A stretch of DNA of 64,000 nucleotides from NCBI GenBank assembly GCA_003952965.2, contig CM025849.1, positions 14,135,774 through 14,199,773 on the forward strand, in the 5' to 3' direction. The notes under the pieces were generated by a model that was given only the letters and a program-made list of their open reading frames with translations, had not been told where the DNA came from and searched no databases. Below, one piece after another: positions 36,336-46,895 of this stretch. A program made the translations under genes and the position numbers. The stretch is from Morella rubra (taxonomy: Eukaryota > Streptophyta > Magnoliopsida > Fagales > Myricaceae). Numbering within the stretch: position 1 is the stretch's first letter; each line of letters starts with the position of its first letter.

Positions 36336-36491
36336 CAATGCATTTTGTATAACATTATAGAAATCTAATACATAAATCTAATTCAATTTGATTTATGCAG
36401 CCAGCAGCAATATGCAAAAATCTAATTCAATTTGAATGCATTTATTCAACTCTCTCTTTCTCTCTCATCTATGATCTGTCATCTTTAATAC
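36336..36491. repeat. 156-bp direct repeat, copy 2
   Basis: Near-perfect partner of 35276-35430, at a distance of 1060 bp. The sequence before it (CAATCAATCAGTTGGCAATG) also resembles the flank of copy 1 (CAATCAGCAGTTATGCAATG), so the original duplication was probably longer. Confidence 0.9.
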
Positions 36492-36494
36492 ATA

Positions 36495-36775
36495 AAACAC
36501 ATGATACACACCCACAATTTCACAAATTAAACACATAAAACAACATTAATCAATATTAATCACTCACAAATTAAACACATTTCACACACATGAATCACAC
36601 TCACAAATTAAACACAATAAATTAAACAGCATTAATCAATAATCACTCACAAATTAAATACATAAAATAGCATTAATCAACATTAATCACTCACAAATTA
36701 AACACAATTTCAAAAAATTCACAAATTAAACAACATTAATATTAATCAAATTAAAACATAAAACACACCCACGAC
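36495..36775. repeat. Low-complexity repeats of CACAAATTAAACACATAA type
   Basis: About ten irregular copies of (T)CACAAATTAAACACA alternate with CATTAATCAA phrases. It lies inside the hAT element and is non-coding. Confidence 0.8.
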
Positions 36776-37355
36776 GAACAGAGACCTATGAAAGAGAAGA
36801 GAAAGAGAGAGAGAGACAGAGAAGTGGCTGGGCGAGTGGTTGACGCTGACTGAGAAACAGTGAAAGAGAGAGAGAAGTGAGAAGATGACGCTTGATAGAG
36901 GAGAGAAAGTGAGAAATTAGAAATGACAAACCGGTTATACCTGGTGCGACGGTGGGGCAGCTAGGCTGTGGGCAACGACCAACGGGCAACAGGCGGCTCA
37001 TGGGTCACGGCTAAGAACTGAGAAGTGAGAAACTGTGAGATAGAGGGAGAGAGATTGCGCAGAAGAGCGGCTAAAATTTTTTTAAACAAGGTGAAACAGC
37101 GAGTTTCACCCCGTTTTAATTTTTTTTTTTTTTTAAGCAAAGGGCTTTTTAAAAAAAAAAAACGGCCTAGGCCTAATGGGGATCAAGCCCAGGCCGCGTA
37201 GGATAAAATGGCACAAGGCTTTAGTTGGGCCTGGGCCTAATAAGTGTCAGGCCCAAGCCAACTATGAAAAAAAAATGTAAAAATTTTTTTTGGGCAGAGC
37301 AATGGGTGGCAGCCGCCCTTGTTTGCCACCCTCTGCTTCCGCCCCTGCCCCCAAT

Positions 37356-38560
37356 CCTTTTGTTCTGAACCCTCCACTCCAGTGCACATCCCTCATCTAG
37401 GCGATGGGAGGAGTTCCACCTACTCCCGTCCACCCACCTCCTGGCTTGCCATCGGCTGGTCAAGAGCTGTTTAGTGCTTGTCCTTTACTTTTCCTATTTC
37501 AAATAAGGGAGGTTTGTTCCTTTTTCGTTTTGGGTCTTTATTTCAGTGAAGGGAGAGCAACGACCACCACGACAAGGCATCTTCCGGCGTATACACGCCA
37601 CATGGCCGACATCAACTGCCCAGGTCAATAGGTTTGTGGCCTTTACTGCCTTTTGCTTTATGGCCCTTCAAGCCCTTAAAATTATTGTAGTGGGCCTATG
37701 TGCCCCCATTTAATTGTAACCGGCCCTAAAAGCCCTGTATTCAACACTTTGTATTTTGATCCATTATAAAATAAACTCCACCATTATTTAGAAAAAGAAA
37801 AAATAGTTACTTCATTATACCATTTCTGAAAAATAATACCATCAATTAGTTGGATAATATTGTCATCGGGGTTCCAAGGTTCAGAGGCAGAGGGATCAGA
37901 AATAAGAAACAAGTGAGATAAAAGGAGCTTTGTCTTTTTCATTTGTGATTTGGAGAATAATATTTCAAAAATGAGTTGTACATCAACTTTTCATTTGTCC
38001 CATCTTTGCCGTTATTTAGAATTAAAAAAAAAAAAAAGGTCCTATCTGTGCCGGTTGGACTCGTGACTTGAGCCTTAGATCTTGATTATTGATTAAGTCC
38101 TCTTCTAAAACTCCTATACATTCAGATCTAATGGTGGAAGTTGTCCAAGCTTTGAGGTTGAAGGTGATGATCTCCTCCGTTGATCGAATTTGGTTGACAT
38201 TAAACAAATCTTTTCTTCTTTGATCTGACCAGGTGGAATGGATCTTTCTCTTGATGGATCACATCAAAAACAAGGTGGAGGAGAGGCCCTGGCCCAAACC
38301 TCATGCAGCTAAGAGGTGATTGTCGCTTTATTCTTCTTTCTCTTATTATTCTTTTTCTTCAACCTTTCAAGATTTTTTTTTCTCTTTATCATCAAGTTCG
38401 CATAGCATTATTGACCTTTCCCCATAACATATCACTTCGGCCAATATTGCCCATCTCATCCGATGTGATTGCTGTCCCTACTTCCTGAAGGCAGTTACCA
38501 GCATTTTCTTTGCTACGCTACTAAAATTATGGGATAAATAATCCACTTTTTAATTTTCAG
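37356..38560. other. Retroposon-like intergenic DNA
   Basis: Around 37390-37800 the sequence ends in TTATAAAATAAACTCCACC and an A-rich tract, resembling the 3' end of a LINE on the plus strand. A second A-run lies at 38025-38038. No ORF has recognisable domains, so this is suggestive only. Confidence 0.35.
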
Positions 38561-38564
38561 GGTA

Positions 38565-38895
38565 TCGTACTTTGTCGTTTAATTTTTTTTTTTAATGATA
38601 TTATATTTACTAATTATTAATAATAGACATTTTACATTATATATTAAATTGATATTTTTACATGAGAAATGACAAGTTTATTCTCATAATATTTTTTTTG
38701 TGACAATTTTATAAGGATAAACTCATAATTTTGACAATAACAAAATAATTTTTGATTAAAATTTATCTGTAAATTTTGTTGAAAGGTATAAAATGTCTAA
38801 AATCAATAATTAATGAATATAATATGATAAAAAAAAATAGTAGGAGATATAAAATGTTAAGACCCTTATAGTTGAAGGGTACGTACAAAGTGTAT
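38565..38895. mobile_element. MITE-like inverted-repeat element
   Basis: The left arm ATTATATTTACTAATTATTAATAATAGACATTTTACA (in pieces: ACTAATTATTAATAATAG and ACATTTTACA) pairs with the complement of the right arm (AAAATGTCTAAAATC and AATAATTAATGAATATAAT). The right arm resembles that of the 12.5-kb element, suggesting one family. Confidence 0.5.
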
Positions 38896-39804
38896 TTATC
38901 GTAAAGTTATTTATAGGATTTTGAGAAACTTCATTTTGCACCCTTGAATTACAAAGTCAATATTATTTTGAAAGTCTGAAATGACAAGTTTGTCACATTT
39001 ATCCTACAATTTATTAAAATTTATTAATATACATCTTCAAATAAGATCTTATCGTTAAAATCGTGTTACATAAATATTTTTAACATTGAAGATTCTCGTG
39101 CATATCTATGCTAACTGCATTTTTTTGTTGTCTTTTTTCTGTAAGTTAATTATTTTATTTCTAACGTTCTTTTTTTAAAAAAAAAAATATTGTCCATATA
39201 TAATGTTATTGGTTATATTTTGGTGTTGTACGATACGAATTGATTTTCATTTAGACTATGGCACCTTTTTCCTGTTTTGTTTAATAATAAACTTGCTGCA
39301 ATATCCTTATTATAATAATTATATCCTAAAAACTCTTTTAAGCGTTCCTATCAAGTCTTTGCCGCACGATAAAATTGCTGCAATGTCCGTGCACTTATAA
39401 TTAAATGGCGAAAGACTCTTTTGTCTTGTAGTCGTTCAAACGTCAAAGTGTACAAATGGCGAATAATCAATTGCTGCATTAATGGTCCTACTATTATCAT
39501 TAAATAGCAAACCTCCACGGACAGGCCCCAGCCAACACACCCACCACCACTTTCACACATTACTCAAAAATAAATAAATAAATCTCAAAAAAAATATTTA
39601 ATCATTAAAAAAATATTTTCAAAAGCACAACGAAACGTAGCAAGGTCTCTTGGCTCTTGTAATGGGGCAACTTCGTGCGGTACTATGCAATCTATAATCA
39701 TGAAGGGGCAAAAGAAGAAGAAAAAAAAATTACACGGTAAATTCTAAGGACTAACGTAGGGGTTAATGCTTGAAATTTAAAAGTTTGTTATTATTTTTAA
39801 GGTC

Positions 39805-40090
39805 TTAAATTTAAAATTTAGTACATGTTATTAACCCTTTGAAGTCACTCACATAAAAAATGTGTAAAAATTCGAAATTGATCGAAATGTGCATAAATTG
39901 ATTCGACATTCAATTATAAAAAAAATTCACATTACTAAATGAGTCATTAGGGTCTCAAATTTAAAATTTAGTAGATGTTTTTGAAGTCACTCGCATCAAA
40001 AAAATATAAAAACTCGAAATTAATCAAAATATGCATGAACTATCCGATATTCAATTTTAAAAAAAAAATCACAATATCAGATGAATCAAT
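39805..40090. repeat. Tandem duplication, about 145-bp unit (also in copy 2)
   Basis: Two units share CTTAAATTTAAAATTTAGTA / CTCAAATTTAAAATTTAGTA, GAAGTCACTC, AAAACTCGAAATT and a GATATTCAATT-type phrase. The equivalent array is at about 50920-51210 in copy 2. Confidence 0.75.
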
Positions 40091-40506
40091 CCCCTAACTG
40101 TTGGATTTTAGTGTCTTGATAGGGATACTGCAGCCTAGAGAAGGGGTGAGAGAGACCGTACTAACACGTCTTCCCACATAAATTTCCGTAGTAAAAGAGT
40201 TAGATCAGACCATGAGCTAGGAGCCTAGGAAATAAAAATAAAAAGATCAAACCGCCAAGAACCAAATTTCTTCTCTCTCTCCTTTTGTTCCTGACCCTCC
40301 AAAGAGAGAAAAAATGCTGTCATTGTTAAACCTCCATGGCTTCTATGGCCTTCCTCTCTGTGCTTCAGGGATTTCCCATCCCCTCTCTCTCTCTCAGGAG
40401 TATATTTTTTGCCATGAACCTCCCTCCCTCTCTCCCTATCTCTCTTTCTCTCTCTTTGTGAATCAACTATTTATCTTTCCTTCTTTTTTTGCTGTTGTGG
40501 TGCAGG

Positions 40507-40719
40507 ATGGCAGATCATGATCGCAGAAGGGAGGCTATAAAGCGGCAGAGATCACGAGCCAGAGAGGAACTGCATGCAAATCAAGAAATGGCTAACCTCG
40601 GAAACCTTGAGAGGGTACTGCTTGGAGAGATCAAAGAAGGTGAGTTTGACGGAGATCTGGCCGCTGTTCTGCATGATCTGGCCCACTGTTACTTGGCTAG
40701 TACAGCTAAAGCTGCTTAA
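40507..40719 (+). CDS. Small unrecognised protein, 70 residues, copy 1
   Basis: ATG at 40507 to TAA at 40719. The N-terminal half is strongly basic and helical in character (DRRREAIKRQRSRAREEL). The C-terminal half is acidic to hydrophobic (NLERVLLGEIKEGEFDGDLA, then a short helix ending STAKAA). The ATG lies just after a consensus acceptor (TTTTTTTGCTGTTGTGGTGCAG in two parts; AG at 40504-40505), so the leader probably contains an intron. The upstream exon is CT-rich. A 68-codon upstream ORF from 40314 overlaps the start in another frame if the leader is not spliced. Codon use and charge pattern look genuinely coding. I do not recognise the family and give no function. Confidence 0.65.
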   Translation: MADHDRRREAIKRQRSRAREELHANQEMANLGNLERVLLGEIKEGEFDGDLAAVLHDLAHCYLASTAKAA

Positions 40720-43700
40720 CTTCACTGAAATTTCTTACCATGTTTGGTCCAACTGTTGTCCGCCTTAGTTGATAATTATATTACTTTGTTGGTTTATGTT
40801 TGATTTTGTCCCCCTCTTGGCCCTTCTCCATATTTTCTCCGTGATTTGCTTTGATCTGCTCATCGTCTGTCATTTTTCTTTTGGATTGGTTCTGTGTTCA
40901 TGTACCATATCAACCTTCGGAGACCATATATTGAAACCTGAGTGGTTTAGCATCGAAGTCTTGTAGGTCCATGCTTTTTGCCCGAAATACTCCATTTTCT
41001 TATATCCCTTCTAGTGATTGAATTTTGGATCTTGTCTCTCAAATCATGTAAGAGAATGGTTGATCCTGGAATCTTGTCGCCAACCCAGTTGTCCAAAGCA
41101 CTGACTGTGTTGTAAAAACACAAGAAAAATTTATGAATCCTCACTCCTAAGGTACACATCTAGAGGAATAATGTTTTCAAATTGGTAAAACGAAATGCAT
41201 TTCCCCCATAGTTTACTGAGTATATTCTACAGATTCAATTTCTCTTGGAAAACAATTTGTTTTCTGTTTTTTCTATCTTGCAGAAGAAAATGTGTTTGCT
41301 GCAACCTAATTTCATCATCAATTCTGTGATATGAGGAAATGGGTTTTTTAGTGTCTTCCTTTCCTTTCATGTGTGTAATAGAACTTACTTGATGAAGCGG
41401 ACAAACATGAGTTCAGAAGTTTTTTTGTTTTTTTTTTTTTCGTTACAAGGTGAATTTGTTGTACCTTATTTTTATGCATTAGACTCAAATTGACTTGACT
41501 TAGCTGAAAAATGTACCCACCAAACTGAAAGTACTGCAGTAAATTTCAGAAAGTATCATAGAAGTCAAGATCATGCTCGCAAATGGTAGGATTTGAACTC
41601 ACCCTTACCTATGAGATAGGATTTGTCCAAAAATGAAAATCCGTGATTTCAACTGTTGAACTATCCTCTCAGTTGCAATGAATGGAGATGACAATAATAT
41701 ATGAGAGTGTGGTCACATCATGCCGGGTCACACCAGGACCTCTTTTGGTTAGATAGGGGGGAGGCAATGCTCAATGTGTCTTTTAGGGAATTCATTGATC
41801 GATCAAAATTTTCAAATCTAGACGAGTTGTCATTGGCTTGAATTTGACACTGAAACGCGATAAGGTTACCACCAAGGTCCTAACCTTATGGTCTTGCTAC
41901 AAATCCCAAGCTTTGATTGGCACAAGCTAAGCAATAATAGAGAGCTTCTTAATTTCCTGCAAACAAACCAGATCCAGCCTTCTGTGCATCCCATGAAATC
42001 GTGAAACTGTAGTGGTCTATTCAATATTAACAAAGAAATTTACCCAAAAGGGAACAAACAAAAGAGAACAGCATTAATTATAAAGCTTATCAATAAGAAA
42101 GCAAATATATAGCAGCATTCCAGCAGTACTCGTAATGGTAACAGAGTAGTTGGAGAAATGGGGATGTAGATTAGGCACTCAAAATATAGATCACCAAGTT
42201 CTTCATGGAAAAATGACTAAAAGAATAAAATTTTTTGAAATAAAAGTTAAACAAACAAAAAAAAAATTGGGTCATGTCCAACACCTTAACAGAAATGGAA
42301 TGAATGAATGACTCGACAAAACATCGAATGCACCAACTACGAGTCCCACAGTCCTATATGTTTTCAGCTTCCTATCCATTCTTACGCAAAGAGATGTTGA
42401 CTGTAAAGATGCCAATGGCCAGCTTCTATCTATATCCAAGAGCTACACGTGACCCAGGCCAGTTATGTATCAAAAGTCAATATGCTTAGATAAGCTTAGG
42501 TTCAATTGTCACCCTGACCTTGGGATTTCTTAGTTGCGCTTTCGTAGGGTTGTGATGAGGTCTTTCTTTCTTTGGGTGCGGTAGTTATAACTCAATCCAA
42601 TATCTATAGCGGATGAGAGTTTTTATGGTCACGTCCAAAAAAAGTCGGTTATGCTACTCGCTCTCAACCACCTTTTGTATTAAAAAAGAAAGAAATTGAC
42701 ACTTTTTTTATTTTGATGAAATTCGTGTACAAACAAGTATTGGGTGTGTAATTACTTAGGAAAAAAGAATTATAGATCAAAGAAATTAATGTTGCACAGC
42801 AGATATAGAATTGGGTTCATTGCTTCGGCGAAAGATCAGTCGAGTCATATGAACTCCGGGGAAGAAATGGCTAGAGAGTTCCTTAATACCCTGTACTTCA
42901 AGATAAGGTAATATGTGTAGTATACTTGAAGAGAGGGAATAATTGTAGGCACCGCATGTGCACCCAGAGGTTGCTGAAAGCAAGTAGCCTACTGTGTTTG
43001 GTTCCACTCTAATGAATCGCTGGGGTCATGCCTATGTAATATTAATTCCTCTAAACTTAGCCCACGTAAGTCAGATTAATCAAACTTCGATAGATTGACA
43101 TCGTAGTTAAGGCTTGGGTCTTGGTGATTTACTTCCTTTAAAGTTCTAAGTTTAAAACCTTATAAATATTACTAGTCCTTTGGAGTCACCTCTATAATCT
43201 TTAGTTCGAAAACTGTCTAATTTATGTAGGACGGAAGACTATATTACACAAATTTTAAGATTAATTGAAATACGTGTAAATTGGTCCGGACATTTTGCTA
43301 CAAAAACAAAAAAATCAGGTCAATCAGTCATCAAACCCCTACCAAAGTGATCAAAAAAACCGGACCGCTTTGTTGGATATTCTTGAACAAGACTAGCATG
43401 CTGATGGCCTAATACATTCCAGAGAAATCTCAAGATAACACCGTAAATGAAGAAAATTGACTATTTTTCTTTCCGCTGAAGGTTATAACCTATATGCACG
43501 CTATTGCACGCTATAAAGATAGCAATCCAACCCACGTCCAACCGCCTGTATATCTTCTAGACCCTCTACGATCTCTCCTCCTCCAAAGTCCAACCTCGGT
43601 AAAAAAAGTAAAGACATTTCATACATCAGCCGCATATTCATACTGTTACCATCTTGAACACCCTCATCCTCTTCTCTCGGACCCTAACTGAGTAGCTACT
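40720..43700. other. 3' flank and intergenic DNA in copy 1
   Basis: After the small gene there are probable 3' UTR sequences to about 41000, then AT-rich DNA with a T-run at 41419-41440. Short ORFs on both strands are conserved in copy 2 only because the DNA is. No further gene is seen. Sequence 43130-43330 resembles the 39.8-kb repeat phrases (GGAGTCACCTC, AATTGAAATACGTGTAAATT). Confidence 0.4.
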
Positions 43701-43710
43701 AGCCTACTAT

Positions 43711-44292
43711 CACTACAAAAGAAAACCTACCTATACCAGCGGTTATTCCAGTGACGGTCACTTAAAAACGCTATTAAATATTATTTTTAATCACTTTTGC
43801 ATACAAAGATATTATAAAAATGCTGCTAAAAGAAAATTTGTAGTAATATTTCTTGAAAAACTCTATCAAAAGTGTACGTTTTAGACTTTTTCTAAAAATG
43901 CTGTCAAAAGTGTGAGTTTTGAAGGGCCGCTAAAAGTGTTAGTTTTATCGGCGTTTTCAAAGAAGTGCTGCCAAAAATGAGTTTTAGCGACGTTTTAAAA
44001 AACATTACCAAAGTGCGAGTTTTAGTGACTTTTTTGAAAAACACTACCAAAAATGTGAGTTTTAGCAGTATTGTTAGAGACTTTCCCCAGCATTTTTAAA
44101 ATGCCGTTAAAGACTAGATTTTCACCATCATTTTTCAAAAATAATGTTGCGAAAACCCTACACCTGACGCACATATTGCGGCATTCCAACTTAGCTAAAA
44201 AAAACAACGTGAAATTTTTACCAGCATTTTTAGGCCTATACTAGCGTATTGTGACCGCCACTATAAATTTTTTGTTTTATTTTTTTTTAGTG
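43711..44292. mobile_element. CACTA-type non-autonomous transposon, copy 1
   Basis: It starts CACTACAAAAGAAAACC and ends TTTTTTTTAGTG, the diagnostic CACTA...TAGTG termini. It is flanked by a 3-bp TAT target duplication (43708-43710 and 44293-44295). Sub-terminal sequence pairs: CCAGCGGTTATTCCAGTGACGGTCAC-like on the left (CCAGTGACGGTCAC) and TTGTGACCGCCACT on the right. The interior has many repeats of AAAAATGCTGNCAAAAGTGTGAG-type sequence, as in sub-terminal arrays. No transposase is present. Confidence 0.85.
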
Positions 44293-44295
44293 TAT

Positions 44296-45700
44296 AACCT
44301 TCTCTCATTCCTGATAGTATCCCATCATAACTAGAGAATAGTATCAATATATTTTATTTGACAGTACTGAATCTTTTAACTTTTTCTTGAATTAAACTTC
44401 AAAACATGTGATAATATTGCTTTATTAGGTTACACCCCCACCAAAGTTTGAAAGCTCGCTCCGGTCCCCAAAAAATTTGAAAGCTCTCCCTGGTCCCTTG
44501 AAAGAAAATTGTGTTATACAGGCAAAAGGACAAGGAGGTATATTTGCCCTAGGGGCATGGGCGAGATGGCTAGGGGTCAAAGCTACCAAATTGTTGACTC
44601 TAGCTCAAATATCCACGATAATCCTAACGTTTATATTCAGAGCCTTGAAATTAAAAATGAGGGCATGAGATTCCTTCTCGTCAGAATATATATATATATA
44701 TATATATCTTTCACCTCTTTACAATTCAACCACAATTATCAACCTAAATAAACTTCACCTCTAACCTACTATTTGGTTTCAATTTGCAACCTCGGTGTAG
44801 TTCGAGACTACTACATTTAAGAAAATCCTAACGTCAGGTGTAATTTGTAGGTCTATAGTAGTTGAGATACTAAATATTATCAAATCAATAATACGAGTTG
44901 TAACGTGTTAATATTTTTATAATTTATGGGTAAAAAAATATATTTTTTAATATAAAAATTAGAAATTTAGAGTATAACTCACACTGTTAAACAAACCTAT
45001 ATTTGTTTACGAGATCAAATTTTGAGTCTAGAAAGATTTATAAAATGCTAAAAGAAATTATTTTCTTTTAAGAGTCGTATTATGTAACTTCATCCATATT
45101 ATTTAAGTCCTTTGTTCTATCCACTTTCTAAGTTTCTATATCCTCAGCTGTCATAACGGTGAAGGAAAATACTAAATTCTGATTGTAAAGAACTATTACT
45201 TTCTGTAATTGATTATATTCTATTGCATTTTGAGTGATGTTCACATTTCATATCACTATCTTTTACGAAAATATTTTAAAAAAAATTTATACAAATGAAA
45301 AATATATTTAATTGTTATAATATTTCTTGGACCTTAGTAACCATGCATCCTAAAGTCTAAATGGAACCTAACATTTTTTTTGGGTAAGAAAGAGTGCAAT
45401 CGACTAGAAATCATTTTGTTATAAGTGCTGGAAAATGTTTTTTTGGAAAAACTTATTTTGCACTACTGATGTAAATAACCAAAATTTATCAATGCGTTCT
45501 CTAAATATATTTTATAATTAATATAAATGATAAATGGATCATAAAGTCTATTTTATTTACGAATTACATATTAATAATTTCGGAACTGAAATGCCTTGAT
45601 AGTGCGTGGCCTATACAGTTATACTTCGTGGAGCAAGTTATCATTTTCCCAAAAACAAACAACAGAAAAAGAAAAGAAGATCCCATCGCAGACTCTCTCG
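44296..45700. other. AT-rich intergenic DNA in copy 1
   Basis: Contains a (TA)n microsatellite at 44686-44707. Overlapping ORFs near 44477-44751 have no recognisable domain. The equivalent in copy 2 is 55412-56815. Confidence 0.5.
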
Positions 45701-45718
45701 TTCGGCAAAATCCTTTCG

Positions 45719-45945
45719 TCTCTGTCGGCTGTCACTCTTCATAGCTGTCTCAGAGGTCGGCGAGGGAGTCTCTCTTGCTAGTTTTATCCTCCTGCTTCTT
45801 CTTCTTCTGCCACAGGTTCAGGTCTCTGTCACTCTGTCTATTGCTGCTCTTCTAATGCCCTTGTTATTGGTTTGTAAAAATAAAACCCAGGTTTTTGTTT
45901 GTTATTAGCTTAGGGAATTGAGTTTTTATTTTTGCTCATGTCTGT
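45719..45945 (+). promoter_or_regulatory. PBG1-like leader module upstream of the PPR gene, copy 1
   Basis: Aligned by eye with 3721-3930 of the PBG1 leader. Shared blocks are TCTCTGTC, ACTGTCTCAGA / GCTGTCTCAGA, TCGGCGAG.GAGTC, TGCCACAG, TTCAGGTCTCTGTCACTC and AGGTTTTTG.TTTGTTA. In both loci it lies 0.6-1.2 kb before the start codon with a potential donor just after CCACAG or TCAG. It is therefore probably a 5' UTR exon and intron start. A candidate acceptor before the PPR ATG is TTATAG at 46862-46867. Confidence 0.6.
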
Positions 45946-46390
45946 GTTTTTTTTATCTGGATTTCTTATGAACTCTGTTGCGTTTATATCTTATTTACCG
46001 TACGCGTTCGTATATTTGGCTTCCCGGGGGTTTTGCTTGGATTGGCGTTGTTTTCACTGCACCCGACTAAGAATTATACTCACAATCCCGGTAAAACTCT
46101 TTGTGACGGCAGGAAACAGTAGTATTATTTTGTTAATTAAATTCAGAAGCTGCACATGTATGAAATTGGTCCTTGATGTGGGTAGGCGGGTGGGGTTTGT
46201 GGTTTGAAATTCTCTGTTGCTGGGTTGCAAATCTCTGCTTTATCACATGTGCTACCAAATATATGTTGCCAAGCAGCTTAAGGACTATAGACTTGTTTAA
46301 AGAAATGACGTGTTTCGTTCGAGAACTTTTTATAATATTCTTGTTCTTCACTCAAAGTTGCTTAACAATAGCATGTGTTTATCAACTAAA

Positions 46391-46582
46391 CTATTGATTG
46401 TTGCTAACATGGTGGGAATGGATTTCAAATGATGACTTCTCTAATCTGTGCATTACTTTTCTTGCCGTCTGCAGTTTTCTTTTCAGAAGTTCGTAATAGT
46501 TGAGCAGAACGTTCACATCAGTGTAATCATTTGCCATGTCGTGAAATGACTCTGCTTTCCATCCTTGATCACTTTCCTCCAC
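46391..46582 (-). other. Antisense open frame, unidentified
   Basis: A minus-strand frame of about 63 codons contains ANDYTDVNVLLNYYELLKRK and ARKVMHRLEKS. It is also open in copy 2 (57704 to 57513) with several amino-acid changes. It has no ATG at its start and lies within the inferred PPR 5' intron. It may be a fragment of an unknown gene or chance. Confidence 0.25.
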
Positions 46583-46895
46583 TTCATCATATCAATGTTT
46601 CCAACTCCATTATAGTGTACAGCTATGTTCTAGTATTTGGCTCGCTCCCTGCAATAGCATAAAGCTCAGGCTCCACTATTCACTCCGTTGCTCTCTTCTT
46701 CAACTCTCAGCTTCACATCGCCTCATTCACTTCTACTCCGATTGAATAGCCCTTTTTTCGAGATTCTGATATCCAACTATACGTTTTCACTATTTCTGCC
46801 TTTTTTTTTGCCTGATTTATATTCGTCTCGTAGTCTGATAAATTCCTTTTGATCTAAGCTGTTATAGGCAACACACTCTTACTCGTTTTGATAAC

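Larger units (their letters stand above)
32105..37347 (-). mobile_element. hAT-family DNA transposon, degenerate, with internal partial duplication
   Basis: The left terminus CAGTGGCGGAATCAGG and the complement of the right terminus CAGGGGCGGAAGCAG are related inverted ends. Both are followed by AGGGTGGC(G/A)AAC, typical of plant hAT elements. CCCCCAAG (32095-32102) and CCCCCAAT (37348-37355) are a possible imperfect 8-bp target duplication. The transposase remnant is on the minus strand and occurs twice (copies A and B). The interior 36130-37290 holds low-complexity repeats and the 5' part of the element. Confidence 0.75.

Noticed and set aside
40314-40520. 68-codon ORF in front of the small protein
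   Set aside because: It runs through CT-rich leader and a probable intron, so it is treated as an upstream ORF of the leader and not a separate gene.
41580-41660. GGATTTGAACTCACCC-type sequence resembling a tRNA T-arm
   Set aside because: No acceptor stem, D-arm or anticodon arm can be folded around it. It is not a tRNA gene.
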